From the NCBI GenBank assembly GCA_003427395.1, contig BFEA01000233.1:925251-959325 (forward strand): a stretch of DNA of 34,075 nt, read 5' to 3'. Shown in pieces: positions 9,991 through 20,357 of the stretch. The position numbers and the translations under genes were made by a program. The DNA comes from Chara braunii (Eukaryota > Streptophyta > Charophyceae > Charales > Characeae). Below the pieces are notes generated by a model. The model was not told the DNA's origin and did not search any database. It saw only the letters and a program-made list of their open reading frames with translations. The first letter of the stretch is position 1, and every line of letters begins with the position of its first letter.

Positions 9991-10138
9991 CCGCGCGGAT
10001 GCAGAGTCTTCCCATATCGACTAGCAATGCATGAATACGCAAAAAGTCGGAATGGTGTCGTACAATGTAATGCCCATAATCAAGCGGTCCCTCGTGGATC
10101 CGAGTACAGCTTATGACACTGAAGTGCCGATCTCGAAG

Positions 10139-10240
10139 TATCGTGAGGGTCGAACCCTTCACGATATTGCACGGCTGAAGGAACAGTCGTTCTGCCCCGG
10201 CGACACTTTCGGCCTTTAGGTTGAGTGTCCCGGTGGGCAG
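10139..10240 (+). other. Two leader hairpins of copy 1
   Basis: TATCGTGAGGGT (10139-10150) pairs with ACCCTTCACGATA (10154-10166) with one bulged T, giving 12 bp. CTGCCCCGG-c-GACACT (10192-10207) pairs with AGTGTCCCG-gt-GGGCAG (10224-10240), giving 15 bp in three blocks around a 16-base loop. Both lie 150-250 bases after the TATA-like box. Confidence 0.7.
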
Positions 10241-11159
10241 GGCAAATAGGCTCTGCGCGGGGGCTGATCCCTTCCACGTGGAGTCTCGGACCTGGGATGT
10301 CATAGACAAGGACCTCGAATCCAAACCCAAGACCAAAGTTCGACTAAAAAATTTTAAGAAGCAAAACGGTATAGGATCAATCTCAGGCCCAATTAAACCC
10401 TTAAACTTGGACTCTTTAAATCACATGAGCACATAAACATAGGTATGTACTTATATATATACATATATAAAGGGGAATAAATATGTGATGATCACTTCTC
10501 ACAATTACAGTGAGACTCCTCTCAGCCATATATATGTATGTGATCGCAGACAGTCAATTTCAAAGTCTGAACTACAAAACATACCTGCAATCACATCAAA
10601 GAGTCAACCAAAAGTCCACAGACTACATGGAGTCAACTTCAACCATTCTCTATACTCATACTCTTTGCTTTAACCATGCAAACCCCAACCTTTGTCCAAC
10701 CTTCCAAAAATAAATACTTAGTACCCTTGTTAAATGACCATTTAATAAAGGTTCCGGTGAAAACCTTAATAAAATAATAAAATCACCAAGGCTAAAGCCT
10801 TTTAGGTTGGGTAACGAGAGTGGATTGGAGTTGAGTCGTACACCGATGAATCGGCAACCGATCTTTTATCAGTGATTATAGAAGATGATCCTCGTGGGAT
10901 CAAGCTGAATCTAGCCCAATTTTGAGTCAGACTGATCAAAGGGACCTGTACCATAAGACAAGTCAATGCCCAAGCTAAATCATCAGTGTATGGGGAATAA
11001 ATCTCCATAGCACATTCTTACTCAAAACTATTTGCCAACTAAGTCTAAGTCTATCCCTAAGTGAGTGTCCAAAGAAAAAGGGTAGACCTTTGACAGAGTC
11101 TCCCCTATTTCGGATAGGTTGTCATGATCGCCACCTGTCAAAATATAATCTAACTACTT

Positions 11160-11720
11160 TAGACTAAGAAAAATTTCGGCAGTGTTTCCCGTAGGAAAAA
11201 TGTCTTTTCATAATTTATATTAGCTCAAATATGAAACCTGAAATAATTTTTAACTCTCAAAGGTCAAATTTGATCTAACTCTCTGAATTAGTAAAAAATT
11301 GGGCAGCATCTCCTTTAGAAAGACAGACTTCCCAGATTTATACTAAGTCATATAAGAACTCAAAAGCTAGACTTGAGTTCAATTTAAGACAAAATTCAAC
11401 TAACCCCTTAGATTTGTAGAAATTTCGGCAGCACTCCCTTTAAAAAAAATGTTATTCCAAGATTTATATAAAGCTAAGTTCAGAATACAAATTGACTTCG
11501 ACTTCTCAAGGTCCAACTTTGTGTAACTCCCTGAATTGGCAAAAATTTGGGCAGCACTGTCTTTAGAAAATAAAACTTTCCAGATTTTACTAAGTTATAT
11601 ATAAAATTTGGACAAGTTGAACTTTGAAAAAGTCAAAATTTGGCTAACTCTCTGGTTTTGTAGAAATTTCGGCAGCGCTTCCCGTAGAGAAAGTAACTTA
11701 CCAAAATTTATAAAAGACCA
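11160..11720. repeat. TTCGGCAGC...TTCCC tandem repeat, copy 1 (five units)
   Basis: Units of about 120 bases centre on TTCGGCAG or TTGGGCAG followed by YNYTNCCNTNRGRAA and an A/T-rich run ending ATTTATA (near 11176, 11301, 11423, 11547 and 11666). I recall similar TTCGGCAG...TTCCCC motifs in plant retrotransposon non-coding regions, but could not check this. Confidence 0.75.
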
Positions 11721-12001
11721 AGTATAAATAATGATCCAAAAAAATATAAAAATTGACCTAAGTAAAATAAAGTTAACTTAAAAAATGCAGGAATTGAAAC
11801 TAACTTCTATAACTCTAGCACGTGGCGAGCAACTAAAGTAACTACCTATTAAACTGAAACTCAAACTAAGTAGTGATCTCACTCAACCACATGCAAGGCC
11901 AAACCATAAGCGTAAATACTCTCACTAGCCCGAAGTCAAATCCTCATGAACTAGTTCATGAAACTCTTAAATGATTTATCCCTTATACCCAACTTACATA
12001 T

Positions 12002-12771
12002 GACATGGTGCTCGACCATTCAACTTCGAAACAATGTCTAACATGCCTTACGATATACACCAACAGATTGTACAAATACTTCTCTCTTCTTTGGGCATAT
12101 AACTAGACCATTCAACTTAGAAACAATGTCTAGTCGCCAAGAACTGTTTAATGTCAAAAGTTTAATAATCTCTGACTTGGTTCTAAAAAATAAACGAAAA
12201 TATGGACAGGGGACTGAGCCATTCAACTTAGAAACAATGCTCAACTTACCCAGATTACTTCCAATTATACTTTGTAATTTTCCTTCTCTTCTTAGTAATA
12301 TGGCTTAACGATGAATCATTCAACTTAGAAATAATGTTCAACTGCCAGTTCACGTGCAAATATAAATAAAGTATTTTCTGTTATACTCAGTTTATACTCA
12401 TGTGCGTGGTTTTCAAGCTAAACCATTCAACTTAGAAACAATCCTTAGCCTTAAACCAGAAATTCTCCCTAAAAAATAAAACAGGAGGTTGAACCATTCA
12501 ACTTAGAAACAATGTTCAACCTATCCTCAAATCATTCAAAACATGAAGTTGAATTCTTCAGCCCAACTTCAGTCAGAAACCCCCAAAGAAACAGATAGAC
12601 CAAGCCAGTCACTTAGAAACAATGCTTGGTCTCAAAGATCAGTCAGGCAAACCCTCAGGAATAAACACAGCAACCAGGCTATTCAGCTTAGAAACAATGC
12701 CCGACCCTTCTGAAAACAGCCAAAATAAACATAGCCCTGGACCATTCAACTTCGAAACAATGCCTAGTCCT
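12002..12771. repeat. Array of hairpins with constant loop and variable paired stems, copy 1
   Basis: Ten units, 54-111 bases apart, mostly carry the core CATTCAACTTAGAAACAAT or a one- to three-base variant. The flanks differ between units but pair within each. The best stems are ACTAGAC/GTCTAGT (12102-12134, 7 bp), TGAGC/GCTCA (12215-12243), GCTAA/TTAGC (12417-12449), AGGTTGAAC/GTTCAACCT (12486-12522, 9 bp), GAAGTTG/CAACTTC (12545-12570, degenerate core) and GACCAAGC/GCTTGGTC (12598-12631, 8 bp). The core's own ATT and AAT ends extend the stem, leaving a CAACTTAGAAAC loop. Units at 12014, 12677 and 12739 pair imperfectly. Confidence 0.85.
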
Positions 12772-13060
12772 TGGTTGACCCGGTCAAACGCATGCAAACT
12801 GCCTTCCTCCCACCTTCCCCCAATTCATCCCTTAATCTGCTTTCAGTCAAAATAAAGAAGAAACTTAAGCTTCACTCTCACGCATTTTTTGTATTCAGTC
12901 TGATTGAGTCTTGGAAAGAAAGCAAAAAGTCATAGGGAGAACACATGCATACAACAACAAAAACTAAAGGGAGATAGTCAAACATGGGTATAGCGGGGTC
13001 ATACAGATAGAAAGAGGTATACCTGATTGTTCCCTGCCTCCAAAACTCCTCCTAAGTTCT

Positions 13061-13140
13061 GGCAGAGCTACCGCAATCGGTGGGAAGACTCCCCACAAAG
13101 TCTTGCTGCGGTCCTACAGGTTGCAATCCCGCCTGCCGCC
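13061..13140 (+). other. GC-rich branched hairpin, copy 1
   Basis: GGCAG (13061-13065) pairs with CTGCC (13133-13137) around an inner arm. In that arm ACCGCA (13070-13075) pairs with TGCGGT (13107-13112), and AAGACT (13085-13090) pairs with AGTCTT (13099-13104). Confidence 0.65.
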
Positions 13141-13449
13141 TTCCTCTTAATACAAGATTAGACTTAGAGTGAGAAGGATAGAGTGAGAAAATTTGAGTAA
13201 CTCAGATACAAAAAAGGTGCTCTCAGACTTGCGCGAGAGGGTCTTAGTTCCTTGACTCGCCTGAGGACCCCGCAATGGCGGCCAAAACGCAACCATTGAG
13301 CAAAACGAAGTCAAACTGTTGAATATTAACCTTCTAACGACCTTCCAATCCGCAACAATGATCCTCTTATTGTCGCTCAATCACTTCCCCAAATCACACC
13401 GCTTCTGTCCCCTGACAAAATTGTCACCGCGCAGCCTCTTAGAGCCACG

Positions 13450-14040
13450 TTCGAAAAGAACACGCCTGTCGAGCGCATCGGTCCCGCTCGGGGACCCTTC
13501 CAGTCGCGTCAAGCAGGATTTGGCAGGACTTGTCGCGGAGAGCGTTTGCCGCTCCGGCCGAGGCGTCAGCCGTACCTCTGGCGAGCCCCTAAGACATGAC
13601 AGGGTCACGCGAGGCATCGCTTACCTCCTCCACCTGCGGGAGTTGTCACCATCCCTTAGGTGGGCGTATCCCCGCCGAGCTACTAAACCACATGCGAAGG
13701 CTTTTCGTATGCAATTGCAGAGGTGGCCCAACCGAGGGCGTTTCTCGCTCGCTGTAGCATAGGGGGTACGCGCGGTCGAACGCCCAAATTCGAACCCGTA
13801 CGCGAATCGACGCACTGGGGGGATGAAGTCCCAAACACGATCCGACGCCGGTCGACTAGGACGCACTACACACCCACGCGTTACGTCACAACACTCACAT
13901 CTACCAACGCATAACACATGGAACCACACACAAAACAAACACCACAAACAACGCTACAACACAACAACTCCTAGTCCCTTCAGTATTCGACCCATAACTT
14001 TATGCAGCGAGAATTAGATAGGTATCGCGTGCTGGACTTC
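13450..14040. other. GC-rich segment between the two element copies
   Basis: The 3' tail of copy 1 grades into sequence without a clear partner. CpG is frequent to about 13880, then 13900-13975 is A/C-rich (CACAC, CAACA runs). Open frames of 60-150 codons lie on both strands, as expected for GC-rich DNA lacking stops; none has a family signature. Confidence 0.45.
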
Positions 14041-14042
14041 CG

Positions 14043-14049
14043 TATAAGA
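14043..14049 (+). promoter_or_regulatory. TATA-like box at the start of copy 2
   Basis: TATAAGA followed by GTCGAGCGGACGCA aligns with the TATAAAA site of copy 1. One base has drifted from the usual consensus. Confidence 0.25.
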
Positions 14050-14142
14050 GTCGAGCGGACGCATGACCTTCTCATGTCAACCAGCCATGCGGACATACGC
14101 AATCATTCACGCTGATGGGGTACTACATGGTACTCGCAGCCT

Positions 14143-14283
14143 CGCGACCCTAGATAATCTCGAGGGTCGCGTTCAACACTCAAGTGTCGGCTGACAGGCG
14201 CTTCGAGGGGTAATCTCTCGACGCCAGACAACAGTCATGTACGGTTGAAGACCACACCCTCTTCTGCACCCTGTGCAGAGGGG
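14143..14283 (+). other. Leader hairpins of copy 2
   Basis: CGCGACCCT (14143-14151) pairs with AGGGTCGCG (14163-14171). GGCG-ct-TCGAG (14197-14207) pairs with CTCGACGCC (14217-14225). CTCTTCTGCAC (14259-14269) pairs with GTGCAGAGGGG (14273-14283), with two G-T pairs. The second and third lie where copy 1 has its two leader hairpins (matched by the shared ACT.AAGTG.CG block), yet the stem sequences differ. Confidence 0.65.
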
Positions 14284-15034
14284 TTGAGTAGATAGCTTCA
14301 AAGTTGTCGTGGTAGCCAAGGATCAAGGGGTTTGACTTTGACGGCTGCCACGGACTACAACGTCCAACCATAATAACTCTAAAAAACAAAAGGTCAAAGG
14401 GGACCTTCCTTTTCTCTCAGTGCAACACGTACTTAATCACTATGTGCGGTCTCAATGGGTCGAGCGAATACAAGAAACATGATATAGAGATAGGAGACGA
14501 TCACTCTCACAATCACGATGCCGCTTCCCTCAAATATATATACACATATGTAATCATACGCAAAACCAAGTCTGGACTTCAACTCACAGAACATACCTGT
14601 AATCTCATCAAAGGTCCACATCAACAGAGCACACACTACACGGGGTCAACTTCAACAATTCTTTGCGCTCACACCCCTTGCTTTAGCCATACAAGCCTCA
14701 CTCTTTGCGCAACTCTCAAAATAAAGTACTCATCATCCTCATTAAATGACCATTCAATTAAAGTCCGGGTAAAAACACAACAAATAAATCAAATCACACG
14801 GCTAAAGCCTTTAGGTTGAGTGACAAGAGTGAATTAGAGTTGAGCCGGAAACCGACCTGTTATCAAAAAATAACAGAATGGTGATCCTTATAGGATCAAC
14901 TTGGAGATAGTCAAGCCTTGAATCAATATGAATAAAGGTGACCTGCAATGCAGCACAGGCCAGTACCCAAGCCATGCTTGAGTGATCAAGAAATAATCCT
15001 ATCTTCCTAACCTCCGATGTTTATCTAAAAATGT

Positions 15035-15260
15035 AGGAAATTCCGGCAGCATATCCCCTAAACAGGATGAATTGCCAGATTTCTCCTAGCTGAAAATAAT
15101 TTTACTCTCTAAATTCTACACAATTTTGGCAGCGCTTCCCGTAGGAAAAGTGTCTTTCCAGTATTTCTACAAGCTAAAAAATGACTAACTCTTTCAGATT
15201 TGTAGAAATTTTGGCAGCGCTTCCCGTAGGAACAGGAGACTGTCAAGATTTATACAAGCT
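15035..15260. repeat. TTCGGCAGC...TTCCC tandem repeat, copy 2 (three units)
   Basis: Units near 15042, 15124 and 15208 share GGCAGC...TCCC; the last two have GGCAGCGCTTCCCGTAGGAA identically. The spacing is about 83 bases, shorter than in copy 1. Confidence 0.75.
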
Positions 15261-15625
15261 GAAAAGACAGAAAGACAAAGCAAACTATACTTGAGACTAT
15301 CTCCTGACACTTGCTTGATGATTCAGGATCAGTGATAGCCTGCACGAACTCTAGATGAGATTGTGAGCTAGCATTGATCCTATCTCCTAGCAGGGTCAGT
15401 CCTATCTTCATCCCAAGTTCTCTCTCCCATCATCCATCTGACCTACCTATGGCTCCAACTCTTGGCGAACATCTAGCAGCTAACGTATCAAAAAGACGCC
15501 CCCAAGTGAGCGCCCACAAGCATGCATAAACAAACATCTCTCACAATCCCACATCAAATTGACCCAAGTAGTTCGTTAGATCATTCAATTCTTTACCTTT
15601 AATAAACCCCCTCACTTATGACATA

Positions 15626-16877
15626 GGATCAGACAATGCCCTAACTTAAGGGTGTGCCCAATCTACCTAAGTAAACAAGTAAAGGTACGCACAACTGGAC
15701 TGCTCTAACTTAAGGGTATGCCCAACACCAGATAGACTCTAGTCATAAAACATATGACCAGACCGCCCTAACTTAAGGGTACGCTTGACTTCTGCTTAAC
15801 TGACGACATGAAGCATAAAACTAGACTGCCCTAACTTAAGGGTATGTCTAGCCAACTTTTAAACAAGTTATATAGGGCATAGGATTAGGCTGCCCCAACT
15901 TAGGGGTATGCCTAACCTGCCTAAAAACAAGTACGAACGACGAATGGTCAGACCGCCCTAACTTAAGGATACGTCCAACCTACATAACATCAACGACAAG
16001 AGCATATCACTAGGCCATCCTAACTTAAGGGTACGCCTAGCCAGCTTAAACAGTTTAGGTAAATAAGACAATACGACCAGGCCGCCATAACTTAAGGGTA
16101 CGCCTGATTTGCCTGACCAAAGTACAAACGACGTATGACTAAGCCGCCCTAACTTAAGGATACGCTTAGCCTCCGTAACGAAAATATAAGAGAACAACCA
16201 TTGGTATACTTGCACAAACTTTATATGTTTCTCTCTTATTAGGCAGATGATCAGACCTACCCAACTTAAGGAGACATCCAATCCTGCCTTGTGTTTAGAA
16301 GGAAAAATACAAAAAGATTTATACTAACTCTCTGCGCCTTTGTATTATTACGAGCATAGGACTGAACCGTCCTAACTTAAGGGTACGCCCAGCCTGCCCG
16401 GGTTACCTTCCTTATATTCTTCACCGCTTTTTTTTTCTTCTTGTTCTACCCGACTTATTGACTGGCTTTCCCAACTTAGGGTGCCCGGTCTGCCAGATGG
16501 TATAAATTCGTATAATGTATATCAAAATTCTATATTTTTGGTTGACCTTTTTGTTCATGGCTTACGACCGAGCTGCCCTAACTTAAGGATACGCTCAGTC
16601 ATATGCCTTTGTCCTCCTCAAAAGAAAACACACACAAAACTGGGTCTACGCAACTTAGAATATTCCCAGCTCTGTCTTCAGCAACCCACAAAAGAAACAT
16701 CAGGATTCTGAGTCCTCCTAACTTAAGGTGCCCATCCTCCTGTTCAGAAACCCCAGAAAGAAACAAGTGACTGAACCGTCAAACTTAAGATAGGCCCAAC
16801 CCAAAAAATCATACAGTCAGCCCAGCAAACATAAATAAAACACAGCACTGAGCCCACATCAACTTAGAGGAGCCCAG
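15626..16877. repeat. Array of hairpins with constant loop and variable paired stems, copy 2
   Basis: About 17 units carry the core CCCTAACTTAAGGG, itself a small hairpin. Stems vary and still pair: CTAGAC/GTCTAG (15821-15851), TTAGGC/GCCTAA (15885-15915), CTAGGC/GCCTAG (16010-16040), CAGGC/GCCTG (16078-16106), CTAAGC/GCTTAG (16139-16169), GACCGAGC/GCTCAGTC with one mismatch (16566-16600) and CTGGG/CCCAG (16640-16669). Others hold mostly A-C mismatches, for example GACTGAAC/GCCCAGCC near 16371-16393. The last units (16657, 16861) have CAACTTAGA, as in copy 1. Confidence 0.85.
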
Positions 16878-17164
16878 CTTTGGGTTGACCCAGTTAAACA
16901 CATGCAAATCGCCTGCATCCCACCTTCCCCCATTTCATTTTGTCTGAATTCACTCAAAGGAAATGTCTGATTTCTCATATATACTTGTTAATTTACCCCT
17001 TTCACAAACATGTCCTGACATATATAACAAAAGATAAAAGTAATAACCTTCCATAGTTATGTTCTCAGGTACCCAAAGGAATAATGTAGTTAGGGAAAGG
17101 GATCCCATGCGTCAGACGAAATTATACCTGAAGTTCCCTGCCTCTAGAACCCCGCCCGGGTTCC

Positions 17165-17247
17165 GGCAGAGCTCCCGCAATCGGTGGGGCAAACCTCCCA
17201 TAGAGGCCTTGACGCGGTTCTACGGGTTTCAATCCCGCCTGCCGCCT
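17165..17247 (+). other. GC-rich branched hairpin, copy 2
   Basis: The same architecture as in copy 1: GGCAG and CTGCC outside, CCGC (17175-17178) with GCGG (17214-17217), then CAA-a-CCTC (17190-17197) with GAGG-cc-TTG (17203-17211). The inner stem sequence is entirely different from copy 1 but still pairs. Confidence 0.65.
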
Positions 17248-17660
17248 TCCTCTCGTAACCAAAACAGACCAGACTGAGAGCGAGAAGGATAGAAAGAGAT
17301 AAGTCAGACTCTCGAGATCCAAGAGAGGGACAACTCAACTCGCAGGAGAGGACCTCAAAACTGGATGCGCCTGAGGGCCCCGTAATGATGGCCAGAAATC
17401 GCAGTAGAAGGGTCAAAACGTCCAGAATCATAGAGAAACAGGATCCTGACCGACCTCCAAGTCGCAGCGGTAACTCCCCTTTCTAAGCTTGGTCTCTCCC
17501 TAGATCAAGCTACCGCTACACTGCCTATAAAGGTTGCGTTCGAATAGTGCACATCCCCTGTGCTTTATTCGAATCGTGGATAAGACCAAGCACCATAGAG
17601 TAACCACTTTGCACTGCGCCCCGCAAGCGCGAGGTGAACACGATAATCATTTAGTCACTG

Positions 17661-18779
17661 CTCCGCAGGCATACAGCCTAACCCGACGTGCACAATAACG
17701 AAAGCACTATGACCACCGGTCAGACACTCAGCAAGATGCGTTGCAGCAAGCTCAGCAAAACACGCCGTTATCTCCACTGCAAGACGCAGCTACGCAGCAG
17801 GGTACACTGTTCCCACACGGCAGCAGTCCGTGGTTGAATCAGCACCCGCAATTGAAACATATGCAGATGTTGACCATCACCGTGATGATAGACGACTGTT
17901 GTCAGCAGCCGTATTCGAGGTGCCATGAGGGCCCGACCATGCAGATCACTGCCCGAGCCAGGTGCGTGCCCTCTCCCCTTTCCAGATCATCCACTCTTCC
18001 TTTTTTTCTTCTCTATTCCCTCAATCCTTTCCCTCCCCGCTCCTGCTGCTTCTCGCGGCCTTTGCCTGTCCGTACACATATCTGTCTTGGAATGGACCTA
18101 ACCGGTACCTTGGCCAGGTGAATGTGCTGCCAAAACCAGCGTGGTAGTCGAGTGTTGCTCAGACAAGCACCGATACGTGCACCTATCGAAAAGGGTACTA
18201 CAACGAAAAATTGCGCTCCCCTACTACTTACAGGCATGCAATGAATCTTCCGCTATAACATAAAAAAATACATTACCAATTCTTATTTATTTATTTATTT
18301 TTTTTCGGCTTAATGCACCGCTGCCCATCGTCCAGATTCAGTCGACTCCTCTTCCCAACCTCCTCCTTCCCTCGTATCCGCCTTTCATACGTACTTAGCC
18401 GAAGCCCTAGCTAGACCGAGCTTTCCTCTCACATGTACTTGGCCGTGATCATGACCAGGGTCAGAGGGACGAAAAACAGCACCAGCGGTCTACAGGTAAG
18501 TTAGGTAAGCTCTGTGTTTCTTCTTTTCTCATCCTTCTCCTCGAAGCCCTCCTCCCTTGTTAACTCCGCCCAATCCCTTCAATCCTCACTAACTTCTTCG
18601 TCATGCTCAGGCCCCCTTTTTCTTTCTGGTTACGCTCCATTTCCGTTATACCTCAACAGTTCGATGCACCTGGCCTCCATCCCAGCCGGGTACACACACT
18701 GCCTGGAAGATGGTCCGAGATCCAGGAGCACGATTGGGATCTTGGAGGTGACCGCACCAACGAGCACCAACGGCTCGAC
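17661..18779. other. Non-genic stretch
   Basis: No gene is recognised. CAGCA/GCAGC clusters occur at 17740-17900, pyrimidine-rich runs at 17970-18060 and 18510-18600, and TTTATTTATTTATTTTTTT near 18286. Confidence 0.45.
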
Positions 18780-19330
18780 TTATGAGTAGACGGCCACAAC
18801 CACAATAGCGAGCCCACAGACCACCATGACTAATATCCCGCACAACTTTTGAATGAGCACAATTATTACGACCAGGATAACGAAAATGAATACGTAGAAT
18901 AGCAGCGGAGATCGTGGCCACGGTGTGCATAGCGATGACGACCATAAGGAATCTAGATTAACCCGAAGAAGAAGAATATCATGACTACGAAAGAAAAGTC
19001 GACCTCAGTGTGAAGAGGCAGACTGCAAAAAGGGCGACCACAACCATCTCGACGACCACTATGATGAAGACGAGCATGATGACGAGTCGAAGACGACCAT
19101 CATGAAGGGGACAACCTGAAAACAACAGAGAAGTCGGCACTCTGGCCTCGGTGGGCAACGACTGCGATGGGGAGTGAAGGCGCGCAGGTATGGATCCCGC
19201 TCCACTATCCTCCTAATGTGCAAAATGAGAATGAATCTTTCGCTTAAACATGGGTGGATACATCCAAGTTCCCACGCTATTGCCCCCGCCCCCGATCAAC
19301 AAAATCGGAATGAATCTTCTTCAAGAGTGC
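18780..19330. repeat. GAC/CAC-rich degenerate block ending in the GAGAATGAATCTT hinge
   Basis: From 18790 to about 19110 the plus strand is a degenerate run of GAC, CAC, CAT, GAT and GAA triplets. It leads into CGCTCCACTATCC and then AATGAGAATGAATCTTTCGC (near 19225). A second hinge, CGGAATGAATCTTCTTC, follows near 19307. The same order recurs at 26050-26410 and 28060-28450, so this is a repeating unit rather than simple sequence. Confidence 0.6.
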
Positions 19331-20357
19331 ACAACTATGCAGTCAAATACTGCTTTCTCCGACTTCTTTTGCTAGCAGTCCACGCAGTTCGGCACCGTGG
19401 CTCAACTTTCAGCTCACCCTGCAACCCCTCCTTATCGACCACGTACGTGTTATCTTCCCCACTGTTACTCATCATCACCTTCCCGTTCGTCTCCACCCCA
19501 TCGTCACGTTGGTCGGATTTGCTCTGCTGCCCCTGCCTCCTCTGTTTCCGCTCATCTCCACCCCACCGGCACGCATGTTTTGAGTTGGGTAGCACGAACC
19601 TGACCGCAAACGAGGCCGTGTTGACCATGAAAGGCAGCTTGGAGCTTATAATGGAAAGGCCGACCCGGATCACCAACTGAAGGCAAGCTATGTCTTTTGA
19701 TGGAGAGGACTACGTCGTAAGGAAGGTGATCGCTGCACAGGGATGGGGGAAGTCATGATTCTGTTCGAAGATGTCGGCGGCCACAGGTCCTTCAGTCCCG
19801 CAGCCCGTCACAGGCTTCTTCAATCTGGACGAAATTTGACTGAATCTGCTGCTGGGACCTGGCTGGATGCACGACTCTTTGAAATCACTTCCTGTCTCAG
19901 CGCTTCAATGCTATGAGCGGTATACGACCAACAGGTGAGTCTCCATTCCACAGCCCGCTCTTTCGCTACCCCGATCGAACCGGATGTACAAACCTTGGAG
20001 GAAAATTAAAAATGAATTTTCCACATTAAAAGGGAAGATTCATTCCTCTTCTTAATTCTCCCTTTCAACGTGCAACTGATAAGTCACGCAGCCCCGAATG
20101 CTAATAACACTAAAGTTGACATTCCTTTCCTAAACCCGACTTCACCACTCACTTCGCGGCGCACAAAACCCCCAATCCATCATTCTCCTCCACTCGTTTT
20201 CACTGAGAAACAAGTGAAATCTCGGTCTCATGCCCTCCACTTACATGCACGTCTCGATACCTCCAGGGAGCTTCTACCTCTCATACCTTGAAACCCATCC
20301 ACTAACACCAAAAACTAACACCATATTCTGATTCACAGCACCAGAAAACCCCTATTT
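19331..20357. other. Non-genic stretch
   Basis: No gene or clear repeat. Open frames at 19335-19676 on both strands are Arg/Ser-rich without motifs. AAGGGAAGATTCATTCC near 20028 may be the hinge motif in reverse. Confidence 0.4.

Larger units (their letters stand above)
9984..13870. repeat. Approximately 4.05-kb non-coding element, copy 1
   Basis: This block aligns by eye with 14041-17660 in the same orientation. Shared anchors include the TATA-like start, an ACATACCTG...CATCAAAG block (10577 and 14590), GGCTAAAGCCTTTTAGGTTG (10790 and 14801), a GTTGACC...CATGCAAA block (12774 and 16882) and a CCCGCCTGCCGCCTTCCTCT block (near 13130 and 17235). Offsets stay within 4004-4105 bases. Order of parts: leader hairpins, A/T-rich part, TTCGGCAG tandem repeats, hairpin-loop array, GC-rich branched structure. 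There is no long ORF. It could be a giant LTR, a satellite-like unit or a structured RNA element. I see no convincing TG...CA ends, primer-binding site or gag/pol. Confidence 0.75.
14041..17660. repeat. Approximately 4.05-kb non-coding element, copy 2
   Basis: This is the second, diverged copy, head-to-tail with copy 1 and with the same order of parts. It has fewer TTCGGCAG units (three against five) but a longer hairpin array (about 17 units against 10), so internal repeats have expanded or contracted independently. Identity looks roughly 60-75 percent by eye in the anchors, so the duplication is old or the copies inserted separately. No coding capacity is seen. Confidence 0.75.

Noticed and set aside
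13319-13947. Overlapping ORFs on both strands
   Set aside because: The GC-rich stretch has few stops; frames overlap on opposite strands and lack family motifs.
12002-16877. CRISPR-like look of the two arrays (short repeats with variable spacers)
   Set aside because: The setting is eukaryotic, spacing is irregular (about 54-115 bases), cores are imperfect, and each unit's flanks pair with each other. No cas-like genes are present.
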